Shown here in pieces: positions 25,598 to 37,713 of a DNA stretch of 64,000 nt. The notes under the pieces are model-generated. The model was not told where the DNA came from. It did not search any database and saw only the letters and a program-made list of their open reading frames with translations. The translations under genes were made by a program, and so were the position numbers. Position 1 is the first letter of the stretch; each line of letters begins with the position of its first letter. Source of the DNA: Zonotrichia leucophrys gambelii (lineage: Eukaryota; Chordata; Aves; Passeriformes; Passerellidae); NCBI RefSeq assembly GCF_028769735.1, contig NC_088173.1, positions 6,531,038 to 6,595,037 on the forward strand. Reading direction: 5' to 3'.

Positions 25598-27972
25598 CAT
25601 GGGCCCTTTCCAAAAAAGATCTACACAGCTCTGGAAGAAAATGCCTAGCCCTCTGAACAGCTCCATACTGTTTCTCTGGAAGCTTCTTTTCTTCTTAGTG
25701 TCATTATCAGGTTACTTGCACATCTCTTTGCAGAAAGTAAGCTCATATAAAAACTGCTGGGGCAGGCCAGGGCTGGCCAGTTTGTATTTTGGTTGGTTTG
25801 TTTTTAGCCGTTGCCCAGAGCAAACATCTAATCTCAGTTTAATGGCAAACTGGCAAGAGCTTCTCTGTTTTCTTTCTCAGCCAAAAGCAAAAGAATCTAA
25901 CATATTTCCTATAAAAAATCCCCAACTGACACAATATAAATTATGCATTTCTCATTATTACGGATTTTGAAAGATTAGTATAAAGAATTAGACTCTGCTC
26001 TTCTCTATTCTGTTACATAACTAAGCACTCGGGTAGAAAACAAAGTTTTGTAAACACTATTTAGTAAATATTTTCAATTATTTAGTATTATAAATCAGTA
26101 AATTATTCCAGCTTATAAATTAGTTCAAAAATACATGGTAAGGGAGATGACATACAATGTATGCCACTCACTCTAGAGTGTCACTTGGACTCTGAGTACT
26201 TTATTGTTTGAAGACGCTGTAAAACAGTAGAAGCCATTTCATTCTACCACTGGAAGCCAACCTTTAATCCACCTAATACACTTGTAACATCCTAATCTCC
26301 CTATGCTGTCTGTGGTGAAAATGTTATCTGCAATACATGCTAACAATATATTGCTCCAGGGAGCATCTTCAGACACAAGATTTTAAAGTTGTTTTCAGTT
26401 CTTTCCATCTTGTCAAGAGATGAAATTAAAAAATATCATTGTTAAAAGCATCTTTAATTTTGAGAGCAAATGGCAAATAGAGATGGGCAAAGAAGATACC
26501 TAAGGGCACTATATATGTACATAGAGACACACAGCAATGACATTTAATATGACTGCATCAGTTTTTGGGCACAGGAAACATACTGCCAAACAGTTCTTTG
26601 TAGGAGCACAATCTCCTCCAGGCATTTCATGCGCTGTGTTTTTTTCATTATGCATTTCAAATACAGTGTTTTCAAGCTATCAGCTAAGTACCATAGCTTC
26701 CCAGTAAACCTGATCTATGACCTTGTGAATAGTGTACTTTTGGGCATGGTTTTCTTTGAAATTGTTAGAAATTGAGTCAATAACTTGCAATTATTTTTTC
26801 TTTGAAACGGATCCTAGGCAAGGGTGTGCTAATCCATTCAGTCATTCCAGTTACGTCGCAGGGCATGAAAGAAAGACCACTCAAGTCAGTCTCCATATTT
26901 TTATCTCACTCTCTTGTGTTTTCTGACTTTGGTAGCAATTCAAGGCTAACCTCTGCCCAAAGACTCAATATTTGCTTCTGATCAGCATTATTGAAAAGTC
27001 TTTTTTTGTTGTTGTGATGGGACATAACCCCTCTTCTGACTCACATGTTTCTCTCTGGCTCTGACCAACCTGTTTCTTCACTGTCACCTCAAGTATCCCA
27101 CTGCAGAAATCTTGTGGGTATAGTCCCTCTCTCCCTGGAAGAGTTCACCTGACCAGAAGCACAGAAACTAGAAAAAAAAAGATAGATAAACATCCTTATA
27201 CTCAGGCACCTCTCCTAAAAAGAACCTCAGAGTGCATTGAGCAAACTTTCAGTAACATATGGACAAAATAAAACAAGTGCTCTTTCTGTAACAGAGTACC
27301 TATCTACCCTGTGTGATCAATAAAAAACAGGGCACATTCTTGAAGATGCCATGGCACATTTATTTATTTATCAGGTCTGTGAATGGAAGAGAATATGTTG
27401 AAAATATTGAACATGATATTAAATAATCCAGAAGAACTGAATGATACCTAGCATGTAGTCCTGTTTGCTCATACCCCGGGAGCTTATAGCTCACATATCT
27501 TCTATGGAAATCCACCATTCCCTAGGCCTTGGTAAGTTATCCATCTGTACTTTCATGCTCAGCAGGATGGTTATATTCATTGGCTAAATCAACGTTTACA
27601 GAGAGCATTGTGCCATAGGGGAAGAAACGCGGGAAGGCTGGCACTGAGGACTTGATATTCATTCCCTCCACAGGTATTTCAGCAGTTTTGTCTTACCATA
27701 AGGTAGCTCTGGAAAGTTTCTGTGGATGGTAGACCTGAAACGGCTAAGTGCTGCTTTTGTTTTTTCTGTTGTCCAAATGGTAAGTGTCAATGGTTTGTGC
27801 TCTGGCAAACTGCTCCATGTCATGATTCAAAATTCTAAATGTGACAATCATGGAGGTTTAAAAATCTCACTAATAAAATGTAACAGTACTCTAATTTAAT
27901 CCACTATTTTCCTTCATGATGTTTAGCAGATCTGTGTCTGGTTGTCAACTGACAGCATTAATTTTCAATAAC
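25598..27972. other. Unique non-coding DNA, no gene seen
   Basis: The 123-codon frame at 25599-25970 starts directly at the CR1 tail and has no recognisable domain, so I do not call it a gene. No other repeat is seen. Confidence 0.5.
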
Positions 27973-28345
27973 TACGAGGGTGCAGAGCCTGGAGCCATGG
28001 GGGCACATATATGTTGTTGGTCTATATCATGCACATCACTGCCAAGAGGCAGAAGTATGGGATTCTCACTTCCATGAAGGAAATTTTCTGTGCTTGGGAA
28101 GAAAAGGTGGTGGTGGCACACAGATGGTCCAGGGGACCATTTTGTTCTGTCTCTCAGGGTCTGACTGGCTCTGGGTCCATCTGGTCAGACATTATATTTC
28201 TTTTTTGTAAATCAACCTCTCTTTGCATATTTTTGCTATTTATATTGTTGTGGTTACTGCTCCTTTTTGTACATCATTGCTGTTTCCAGTAAATTTTTCA
28301 TATCTCAGCTCAGGAGCTCTGCATTTGTCCTTCTCACCAGAGGTA
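27973..28345 (+). mobile_element. Degenerate avian LTR, related to the 13.5-kb copy
   Basis: It shares an ordered series of blocks with 13500-13949: GAGGGTGCAGAGCCTGGAGC at the left, a T-rich middle with TTTGCTATTTATATTGTTG, GCTGTTTCCAGTAA, a TATCTCAG block, and a CTTCTCACCAGAGG purine-rich end. The two copies are strongly diverged, pointing to old insertions. It is annotated as an ERVL-type solo LTR remnant, with uncertain ends. Confidence 0.5.
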
Positions 28346-29559
28346 GGCAGAGGAGAGAACAGATAATGTTTTTTCTGTTTCATCTGAGCAGCAATACCAT
28401 TTCTAAACCATCACTTTTGTATAAGAGAGAGGTCTGCCAACTCGATAAAACAAGGAATTCTTTTTTTCACTTTGCATATGAATACCAAGGCATGAAGGAT
28501 GTACAGACACCCATGTTAACCATGATATTTCTAAAATATTTCTCTTCTTTTTAAAATTAGAAATGCCAGATAAAATCCTTCCTAAGTACTATCCTTCATT
28601 TCACATTTTATAGTGTTACAATATTTACAAATTAATTTCAAAGGTTTCTTTAAATGTTTAGTTGGTGCATTTGTGTCTTTCTACCTAAGCAGTGAGAGAC
28701 AGAGGGAGGGGGAGGATTGAGAGACAGGGAGATAGATAATTGGGTAGATAAAGGGACAATTCAATCTTGATTACCACTGACGTAAATGTGAATCACATTT
28801 ACTGAAGTCAGCATATCTTTTCTGACACCTGGGGAAATGAGAGCAGAATGTTACTCTTACCATTTTTCAAAATACCATTATTGGAGTTATTGCATCAATT
28901 AACATTCTCAAATATATATTTTTCTCCACAGACCTATGAGTTCTGCCATCCAGTGAACTGTTCAACTGTCATTTAAAACAGGCACTCAATAGCACTTTAA
29001 ATTAACAGAAGTGGAGGCGATAGGATTATCATTAAAATGTGAAATCAAAAATAATTTTGTATTTATTAACCGCTTATAATAAGATTAATAGTATATGATT
29101 AGTCACAGTCTGAGAGACATAAAGATTTTTTTCATACTGTATTTAAACAAAATTGTTTAAGAAAATTTTATATATGCAAGCCCAAAATGTGCATATTTGA
29201 GTGCATATCCTCTCTTTCTGGCACACTACTAATTTATGAAGGCATGGATTCTGCAAGCATATTTATCTTTAATTTCATTTAGAAGACCATTGATACCAAA
29301 AATACCAGAGATGTACAAATACACTGTTTTGAACATGCTTGTATTTAATCTAGTGTAATACAGACACAAGACTGACTGAAATATCACTTAGCCTATTGTA
29401 CTAGCTATAATAATAATATAAATACAGCCAATAATAGTTTGTACTTCCTTATGTGTATGTACATATATATATCAAGTAATAAATTAGCACCAGAAAAACT
29501 ATTGTAATCAACAATCTGAAATAAATTATGATATTTTTAATACTGTATTCATACTGGGA
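28346..29559. other. Unique AT-rich DNA with a GA-rich tract
   Basis: A purine-rich run, mostly G and A with GAGAGACAG, GGGAGGGGG and GATAGATA words, lies at about 28692-28771. The rest is unremarkable AT-rich DNA with no gene. Confidence 0.5.
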
Positions 29560-30195
29560 AAATCCAGGGCAGGACATTATTTTCTTCTAATTGCATTCCC
29601 TAAGTGCAGGAGTTGTAACAAAACAACAGATGCTAGGCATCGCTAGAGATATGAATCTTTGATTTGTTTTTATAACTGCTCTGACATTTAGGCTGTGGGC
29701 TTTAAGAGGAGATTCCAAGGCAAATGTTTTCATCATCATCTGACTCATTTTTGCCTGGAGGAAATACCAATTAAAAAAAAAGAGATAAGCAGCAGCAGGA
29801 GATTATTGTTAGGCAAAATTTCCTCTGGTGGTTCCGCTGTGTTTATCATGTTCTGCTGAACACTAACTTTTACTGAGAATTACACACTTTCTCCCTCTCA
29901 TACACCATATTTATCTTGATTTGTGTTTGTGATTGTACACAAAGGTTCAAACAGTCCTTATAAATCATTTCACTTGTCTAATATTGCCCTTATGGGGAAA
30001 TTACATGTTCACTGGGAGACAGTAGCAACTAATAGAAGAAGCCAGCAAAGAAAACGTGCAAAAAACTCTCCAACAAATCACAAGCAAAATGTCATTGCGT
30101 TTAATTACTCTCCCCAGCAAAATAAGCACATGATGGTGCCTGCATGTAGTGATGAATATAGCATGTGATTAGCACTGAATGTAAAGGCATGCACT
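29560..30195. promoter_or_regulatory. Candidate conserved non-coding element (speculative)
   Basis: This long patch of balanced, non-repetitive sequence has many transcription-factor-like words: a nuclear-receptor-type CAAAGGTTCAAA (29940-29951), a CArG-like CCTTATAAAT, GATA sites and a homeodomain-type TTTAATTACT. The texture resembles vertebrate developmental enhancers, but this is inference only. The 81-codon frame at 29923-30168 has no recognisable domain. Confidence 0.22.
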
Positions 30196-30999
30196 GCCAA
30201 GGGGAAAATGCTCATCTTCTATAATAAATTCTCTACTAGATTTTGAGAGATATTGCAGACCCTATGCACACAGAGCCCCAGAGTAAGTTCAGGACCAGCC
30301 TTTCCTTTCAGGTTACAATTTGATTTTTTTAATTGTTGGTGCTGGATCTTCAATGCTCTCCTATGTCTGTGCTTTTCAGATCAGTTTACCAAAGAGTATG
30401 AAGTACAAAATTTTCTTTGAACATAGATTTTAATAGATAATTATTCCATACTCAATGGTATACATTTATTAAATATAACTGTGTTTTGTAAATCAGTTCT
30501 GAATTGGAAAAAGATTTGTAACACCTCACAAATATGTACAATGAAAATTAGACATTTTCCTCTGCTTAGAGGAAGAAAGATCTGAAATGGTTTTTTCCTA
30601 TAGAAACTGAAGTCTGTCCAAATCTAGCCTGCTGATTGGGCCCCACAATTTGTGTATGACAGGGTTCTCATACATTCCTCCCTGACTGCAGCAGGAGTCT
30701 TCAGATCTTTGCAATGTGCACACAATTATTTAAGAGATACAAAAATGCAGTCTTTTAGATGAAGAAACTGCTTCATTTAGTGATCCACAGGGAGTCTTTA
30801 CGGGGAGAAGTGGATGTGATAACTACTAGATCAGCTGTTTTTAAATTCTGAATTAATGTTAGTTTTTTTCAAGTGTTATAAAATAAGAAAATACTTAAAG
30901 GGGGGGTGGTTTGAGTTTTGAGTAAAAGGGCTACAGAATAGTCATATGAGATGAAGAATGAGAATTGTGGTCAGCTTATTACACGTTGCCTGTGCCAAT
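30196..30999. other. Unique non-coding DNA
   Basis: No gene or repeat is recognised in this AT-rich stretch. Confidence 0.5.
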
Positions 31000-31668
31000 T
31001 CTTCTTCCTCAGGAAAAGGACTACTCACACTCTTCCTCTGCTCCAGCATGGGATCCTTCCTGTGGAACACAGCTCTCCATGGACTTCTCCAATGTGAGTC
31101 CTTCCCATGACCTGCAGGTCTTCATGAGCTGCTACAGTGTGGGTCCCCCATGGGGTCACAAGTGTGGGCTCCTCTATGCACAAACCCTCCAGGTTCTGCC
31201 AGGAGTCTGCTCCAGTGCAGGTTTCCCACAATCATCTGCCTGCTCCACTGTGGAATCCTCCACAGGCTGCAAGTGGAGCTCTGCTTCCCCCATGGACCTC
31301 CATGGGCTGCAGGGGCACTGCTACCTCACCATGAGCCGCACCATGGGCTGCAAAGGAACCTCTGCTCTGGCACTCGGAGTACCTCTTCCCACTCCTCCTA
31401 CACTTACCTTGCTGTCTGCAGAGTGGCTCCCCTCAGCCTGATTCCCCTCTCCTGGCTGCAGTTGCCATTGCAGAGGGGGTTTTCCCCTCCTTATTAAATC
31501 CATTTCCCCAGAGATGCTACCACCATCACTGATAGGCTTGGCTGTGGCCAGTGGTGAGTTCCCCCTGGAGCTGACTGGCATTGGATCTGCCAGACATGGG
31601 GGAAGTTTCTGGAAGGTTGTGACAGAAGCCACCCCTGTAGCTCCCAAAAACCTCACCATGCAAACCCA
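31000..31668 (-). mobile_element. GC-richer avian dispersed repeat, probable ERV LTR, minus strand
   Basis: The segment consists of loosely repeated modules of the form CTCCAGCATGGG/TCCTCCACAGGCTGCA, then a CTTGCTGTCTGCAGAGT block, a CCTTATTAAATCCATTTCCCC block, and CAGAAGCCACCCCTGTAGC before CACCATGCAAACCCAGTAT. I recognise this order from a common avian endogenous-retrovirus-type repeat whose sense strand begins near the right edge (about 31668). The exact family is not certain. Open frames of 158 codons (30965-31441) and 147 codons (31321-31764, minus) come from this GC-richer repeat and are not host genes. Confidence 0.6.
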
Positions 31669-34600
31669 GTATGCTGGGTATTGCAAAATATTGGCCAATT
31701 TTTTCTCCTGCTTACTTACAGAGTGAAAACCCAGTATGTGGTAGCTACGCCTTTGAGAGTCCATATTTGTCAGAACACGTTGCAGTTAAGATTGCATGTA
31801 CCAAAATGCCTGTTTCACATCCTTTGGGAATTTTGACCCTACCTTTCTGTACAACCATGCCTACAGTCTCTTCTCTGGGGGCTCTAAGTAGAAAACAGAG
31901 AGGTCTACAGACTCCTTGAGCCCTTTCTCTTGTGTGAGACCAGCAAGAATGGACCTCTTAGGTATTTGTTTGGAGTTTAGACTAATTTTTTTTTTTGCAA
32001 ATGAGGATCTTCCAAAAACAGAGCAAAAAATTAGTTCAGTATCCACACTGTTGTTGAATAAACAGAAGCTAAATAAAACATACCTCAAATGTTATCCCTT
32101 TCTTAAAATGAAAGACACATCTGAATGGTTTTCCACATATAAGGTAATAGATATTTTAAGTGATTCAGACAAACAACTACTCTAGATATTAACAGGGGAA
32201 ATGATCTTTCATGTGTGTTTTTATTGGGTTTTCTTTTCTTCACTCTTTTGACGTGTTTTGTAAAGAATTTCACTATGAAACTCAGAAGAAAATTCTGCAT
32301 CACTTAAGGATATGTAGAGCTCCTACCTGAGAATGACATGGATTAACTTGCAGAATGAAATCTGGCAGTATTTCTTCTCTTCTGAAGAGCTTGAAGAAGG
32401 AATCATAGCTTCAAATTTCTGTTCCTAGCATTTAAGATCTATCTTACAGGCTGGAAATAATAAATAATTTCTAGAAGTTTTTCAGAAATTGTTTTGAAAA
32501 TAAAAAATTCTGACATCCATATGAAGGGTTGGCAAAATGAGTTTGTGCTCTGATTCTCCAGAGCTGTACAAGATCTGTTGCTAAAAAGGAAATGAAAACC
32601 CTTCAGAAGCCTGTGATTTCTCTTTAAAAAAAGTTTTATTTTAAGATTAAAATACTAATAATATGCATGTGCATTCTGTTTGCTGTCCTGGAACCTTGAA
32701 CTGTGAAATTACATGCTCATGCAAATTTGAAAAGTAACCATATTTACATAGATTAGAAATGTGCCCAGATAGATAAAGAAGTAAAAAATACAGATAGACA
32801 TTAAAAAAATACTAAAAAAAAAAAAAAAGAGCTTATGAATCCTGTACCCCCCCAAAAAAAACAAACACAATGAGGTCTAATACTCTTTGGAAGCACCAGC
32901 AATTATAGAGGTTTTCTTATTCAAATTCTTTGAGTTTAGTGAGATTTTACCTACGCTCTCCAGATTGTTTGAATATAAAGCCTCTTTCTTTGTTCATTTG
33001 CTATTTCTGTGGTTTACAGTTGTGAAAAACAGACACAAATTTTCAAGAATAATGAATGTCTGAAATAGTGTGATGACAGCAGGGCAAACTGTATTCTATT
33101 TCATTTTCCATTGTTGAGCATTTTGTGAAGTCATTTACAAAGCGAGTTCAAATTGCATATAGACATTCTAATTTGGATTTAGGAACAAATTATACCTGTT
33201 TGCATAGCTGTAAGTAACTTCAATATATGCTAGCCAGTGAAAAAGCAAACTCAGTACCTTCAATAGAGCCATTCATTTCTTGTTTTAATACATGTATCTA
33301 TTGTCTGTCCTTCAAATCAGTTTTTTCTCTTAATTTTTAAGGATATATTTTTTGTTGCTATTTCCCAGAAAAATAATTGGAGGAGTGCAGGGGGTCAGAT
33401 AAGGTTAATTCCATTAAATGAAGGGAGATTTATAAGTTACTGGGCTGTTGTGGGAGACAGCTAGCAGGCATATGTCTGTTAATGTTGAGATGATAGCTGT
33501 TAAAGCAAGTGACCTTTAGAGCAGTGAGAGGGGGCAAACCAGCACAATTACATAGAGGTGGATGGATATGCTCAGACCAAAGAGCTGATGCTGCAGCCAT
33601 CGTATCCTCATGCACATTTTGAGTGGGTTTTACCTCAGACTAGCCCTAGTTTGGTCCCTTAGGCAGAGTGACTGCAGCAAAAGAATCTTAGATACATTCC
33701 TGGTGCATGTCTAGGTTCACCTTAAAAAAATCCAGTGCCTTGAGACCACTCCACAATACCAACTAACTGTCTTTGCTTTAAGTAGGAACATTTGGCAGAT
33801 TCTCTGCAAAAGCATGAGCTGACCAGACCAAAGAGCTAAGGTAGCAACAGCTGCAACACAGCACATGCCCTGCAGAGCTTTGCTGCATAAACTCACAGCC
33901 CCACTAGTTTTCTGTATAACTGCCCCCTTCCCAAGAAACATACAAGCAAAAATGTACATTGCCCATCTGAGGCTATGAGTACCAGAAACACGCTTCAGAA
34001 CCATAAATCAGTTTCATCTCTTATTCTGTTTGTCCTGAAATAATGACTGCACCTTCCTCAAACTTGTCACTTTCCAAAAAAACAGAGAGAATTTTCTTGG
34101 AAACTTAGTACCCATCACTGCCACCTTTTTAATTTTTTTTGGTGTAATATTTTCTGAGAGGAAAGGATTGCAATAATGAAAGTACCAAATGTAATTCTGC
34201 ATAGCTCAGCATTAAAACATCACAAGTTATATCCCTAGAGACTGTATTGGAATTCAGATGATTAAAAAATAATTCAGGAGGGTGGAATGACAGAGATGTC
34301 ATGGATCTTATTGTAATTAATTCTGTAGAGTTCATGTTATGAATTTTCCCTTATTGATCTCAGAGCTAAAAATATAAAAATCTGGACATCTCATGTAGTA
34401 ACTGGCTTTCACGTAGATAGGGATTTTTTTTTTTTGAAAACACCAAATACCATTATTTCGATTATTAACTTGTGAAAAATTGACTTTTGTGTTGCTGGTG
34501 ACGTATTATACTAAACTGATTAATTTTTTAGTCTAGTCTTTAGAATAATATTGAAGACACTAAACAGTTAACACTGTACTTTCATATATGGCTCTTAAAC

Positions 34601-35449
34601 ATTCAATACTTGAAGTATTGAACTGTATATGAAAAATTTCAGGTGAAAATCAGTAACTATTTTTATTTATATGAGAAAAAAATTCACTTTTGTTATAGAG
34701 CTGATATATGGTCTTGAAAGTTGTATGAAGAGGGAAAAAGAGGGCAGTCTGTTGTGGTTAAGGGATCTGAATTATTTGAAAAGCAACGCTTGGAACACTG
34801 TAGTTACTGTTGCTACATGAGTTGAAAACAGAACATGGATGTCTATTTTCAAGTATTTGATAAGAAAGCACAGTAAATAATTTATTACTGTCTCTTTTCA
34901 AATCCTTTGGAACTATATTTAGTAAAAATCTTTACAGCTTGCACAGTACTATTCAAAGGCTGAGCTATGTCTTCATGTAGACATCCGTATTTATCCATCA
35001 TACGTGTTGGTCTATCAAGTTGTTTTCTGTCATTATCTTTGTCTGTTTGATTCCAGGGTAGCACAATGTCATTGAGTCAGAAGAACAGCTGCTCATTCCT
35101 GCAAATGGCATGCCTCAGAAAACCCATGTCATGCCATGTGGATTTACCCTGGAATTGCTTGTTAGTGTCTAGACAAATCAAGAAGATAAATTCCAAGACT
35201 TCTTCTGTCAGATTAATTGTCATTTTATTCTATTTCCTTTGATTTCTCAGCTGCACACTGGACATATAATTCTTATGACTGGCTGACAACTGAGTATCCA
35301 GTGTTTTTAATATAATCTTCCAAAATCCATGGGATGATAGTAGCAACAATAGCAACAAAAGTTAATATAACCAGCCTATATTATTATCTTTTTTCTGTTC
35401 TCCTCCACCCCAAGAAACAAGCTTTACAACAGCTACTCTAGATCACCAA
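31669..35449. other. Unique AT-rich non-coding DNA, no gene seen
   Basis: A poly-A run of about 15 bases lies at about 32815-32829, without a recognisable retrocopy before it. CAGACCAAAGAGCT occurs twice, at 33573-33586 and 33824-33837. An octamer ATGCAAAT lies at 32719-32726. A nested inverted repeat at 34580-34634 is listed separately. No coding exon was recognised. Confidence 0.5.
34580..34634. repeat. Nested inverted repeat (two 9-bp stems)
   Basis: Inner arms TTCAATACT (34602-34610) and AGTATTGAA (34614-34622) enclose 3 bases. Outer arms TTTCATATA (34580-34588) and TATATGAAA (34626-34634) flank them with unequal spacers. It could extrude as a hairpin. No function is claimed. Confidence 0.6.
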
Positions 35450-36235
35450 TCTTCTTGTTTAACCCTAGCCCCACACCTAAGCCCCACACAGCTGCTCACT
35501 CCCTATTCCCTGATGGGATGACAGAGTGAATCAGAGGGGTGAAAGTGAGAAAACTTGTGTGTTGAGTTTAAAACAGTTTAATAGGAGAAGCAAAAGCCAT
35601 GCATGCAAGCATGGCAAAGCAAGGAGTTCATTCACCATGTCTCTTAGGCAGGCAGCTCCAGGAGAAGCCAAACTCCATCACATGTAACAGTGACTTGGGC
35701 TGACAAACACCAACACTTTGAGTGTCCTCCCATTCCTTCTTTTTTGGCCAGCTCTATATGCTGAGCACAGGACCATAAGGTATGGACTATCCCTTGGCCA
35801 GCTGGGGTCAGCTGCTTTGCCTGTGTCCCCCCCCCAAACTTTTTTTACACCCTCAGTCTCCTTGCTGATGGTGTAGGGTGAGGAGCAGAGAAGGTCTTCG
35901 TTCTGTGTAAGAACTTCTCAGAAGGAATTAAAAACATCCCTGTGTTATTAGCACTAGTTGCAGAAAAAAAGAAAAACAAAACAAAACAAAAAACAAAACC
36001 AAAAATAAATCAAAAAAACACCAAAAAAAAAAGCAAAAAACCCCCAAAAAACCCAACAAAAAACCCCAAACCTAATCAAACCAAACCAAAAACAAAACAA
36101 AACAAAAACAAACAAAAAACCAAAACAAAACAAAATTTAAAAAAAACCCAACAACACCACCAAAAATCCCCAAAACACAGCTCCATACCAGGAACCATGA
36201 AGAAAATTAACTCTATTCCAGCCAAAATCATCACA
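35450..36235 (-). mobile_element. Avian ERVL-type LTR, minus strand, with A/C expansion
   Basis: On the + strand it starts near TTGTTTAACCCTAGCC and continues with AAGCCCCACACAGCTGCTCACTCCC, AACAGTTTAATAGGA, GGTATGGACTATCCCTTGG, CAGCTGGGGTCAGCTG, and TAAAAACATCCCTGTGTTATTAGCAC. It ends with CAGCTCCATACCAGGA and AGCCAAAATCATCACA. This is the reverse complement of the avian LTR order also seen at 47641-48031. A tract of about 215 bases that is almost only A and C (35963-36178) interrupts it. Without that tract the LTR would be about 570 bases, a usual size. No internal retroviral region is attached, so it is a solo LTR. Confidence 0.85.
35963..36178. repeat. (CAAAA)n/(CCAAAA)n expansion inside an LTR
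   Basis: This irregular tract contains almost no G or T on the + strand. It is built of CAAAA, CCAAAA and A-run words, with C runs of 3 to 5 at about 36041-36067. LTR sequence continues on both sides, so the tract grew within, or was inserted into, the LTR. The 120-codon lysine-, proline- and asparagine-rich frame across it is a simple-repeat artefact. Confidence 0.92.
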
Positions 36236-36439
36236 TGCAACACAGCTTCTACAAAGCTTGCTTCCGTCTTCAATTCCAAAACATGTTTTGGGATCTTATG
36301 CTAAATCTTATGCTAAAAACCTGCATAGGGTTTTCTGCCAATTAATTGTTTATTTTGGGATGCAGAACAATGGGATCACTTCTTCCTGAGTCATCAGCAG
36401 TAACAAATTACCTGTGTGTTACCTTTTATCTTTCAGCTC
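36236..36439. other. Spacer between LTR and CR1 fragment
   Basis: No gene or repeat was recognised. A short duplication, ATCTTATGCTAAA, lies at about 36293-36317. Confidence 0.5.
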
Positions 36440-36552
36440 ACCACAGGGGACCAGCTCTAGGTGTGTGGTGTGACCCTTGGGGCTGTCCTATACAGCCAGG
36501 AGTTCAATGATCCTTGTTGGTCCCTTCCAACCCAGGATATTCTATGATTCTA
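36440..36552 (+). mobile_element. CR1 LINE 3' end fragment
   Basis: It contains GTGGTGTGACCCTTGGGGCTGT, AGCCAGGAGTTCAATGATCC, and TCCCTTCCAACCCAGGATAT, and ends in the octamer tail ATTCTATGATTCTA. This is the canonical avian CR1 3' untranslated end. Only about 110 bases remain, a 5'-truncated copy. Confidence 0.92.
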
Positions 36553-37187
36553 CTGCCTCTCTGTCCAAGAAGTTTAAAACTAAGTTCTTCATAATTTCCT
36601 CCAGTTCCTTTTAAAACACGCAGAAACATTGTCAGTGTTCTTCATCAAAACTAAAATTTTAAATCTTGAGTCAAAACTATTTGGCTACAATAAATTGAGA
36701 ATTAAATCACAATTTTCAGTGAACTCACTGGAGCTAGCCAGTATGTAAGTACCTGGATGCGTGTTATCCTGACTATATCAGTCTTATGTTCCCAGAAATT
36801 AAGCAGATTAGGCATTAATTATTTGCATGTATGAACAATCAGTGCTAGAGGAAAGCATAATATTTATTCCTAATTTTAATATTTTGCATACAAAATAATC
36901 AGCATTAGTTTACCAAACTTTAGAAGTGTTTTCATGTACTTTAGTTCTTTTTATTTATTTTTCATGTCCAGGTTAAAAGAGAGGTAGAGAAAGGAAAAAC
37001 TGTATACTTGCTGTGGGTTAGAGCCCGCTGCCGCATGTTTTTGTGGGTGTTACAGTAGACATGTAACCTTAATATAATGAGATATCACTTTAAAGAATTA
37101 ACGTATACAATTTTGAACCTACCTATGGGAACACAGGTAAATTTTGGAAGTATTTCTAGTAATATTCATGCCCACTGTTTAAAAGAA
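36553..37187. other. Unique AT-rich non-coding DNA
   Basis: No gene or repeat was recognised between the CR1 tail and the next LTR. Confidence 0.5.
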
Positions 37188-37713
37188 TGTCATGGTTTAA
37201 GTTCAGCTGGAAATTAAACACTACACAGCTGCTCAGTCAATCCTCCTTCTCCACCCCACAACAGCATGGAATGGCCAGGAGAATCCAAGTAAAGCCTGTA
37301 GGTAGAGGTAGAAAGAGTTTATTAATCAAAAATAAAATAAAAAATACAGTAATATCCATAAATTATAATAATAGTTTATAAGCAGAAAAAAATCAAGTGT
37401 TGCACAATATAATTACTGACCACCCACTGACCAGTGACAGACCCTTCCTCCAAGCCCAGATCTGCTCCCATTGTGGGTAACTCCCTCCATTTTATACACT
37501 TGGCTGTCCCAGCTCTGCTCCCTCCCAGTTTATTTCGTTTACCTGTTCACTGGCAGAGCATGTGAGAAGGAAAAAGTCTTTCACTTAGAATAAATATGAC
37601 TTAGCAAAAACAGAAATCATCAGTGTGTTATCAAAACCATTCTTATCCTGAGTCCAAAACCACAGCATTGTAACAGCTACTCAGCAGAAATTATCTTAGC
37701 TGAAATCAGAACA
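37188..37713 (-). mobile_element. Solo ERVL-type LTR, minus strand
   Basis: It opens with TGTCATGGTTTAAGTTCAGC, followed by the AACACTACACAGCTGCTCAGTCAATCC block. It has an AGAGTTTATTAATC segment, the reverse of a poly-A signal region, an A/T-rich stretch, and TTGCACAATATAATTACTGACCACCC. It ends TTAGCTGAAATCAGAACA. Length is about 526 bases. The 5-base flanks (AAGAA and AATTA) do not form a clean target-site duplication, suggesting decay or imprecise ends. Confidence 0.85.

Noticed and set aside
25599..25970. 123-codon open frame next to a CR1 tail
   Set aside because: No recognisable motif. It begins at the CR1 end by chance.
30965..31764. Open frames of 158 codons (+) and 147 codons (-)
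   Set aside because: Both lie in a GC-richer dispersed repeat of probable ERV LTR type, where stop codons are rarer.
32815..32829. Poly-A run as the end of a processed pseudogene
   Set aside because: No recognisable coding sequence or target-site duplication precedes it.
36041..36067. Possible G-quadruplex on the minus strand of the A/C tract
   Set aside because: Only three G runs of 3 or more lie close together, where four are needed for a standard motif.
35942..36304. Lysine/proline/asparagine-rich 120-codon frame
   Set aside because: It is a translation of the A/C simple repeat.
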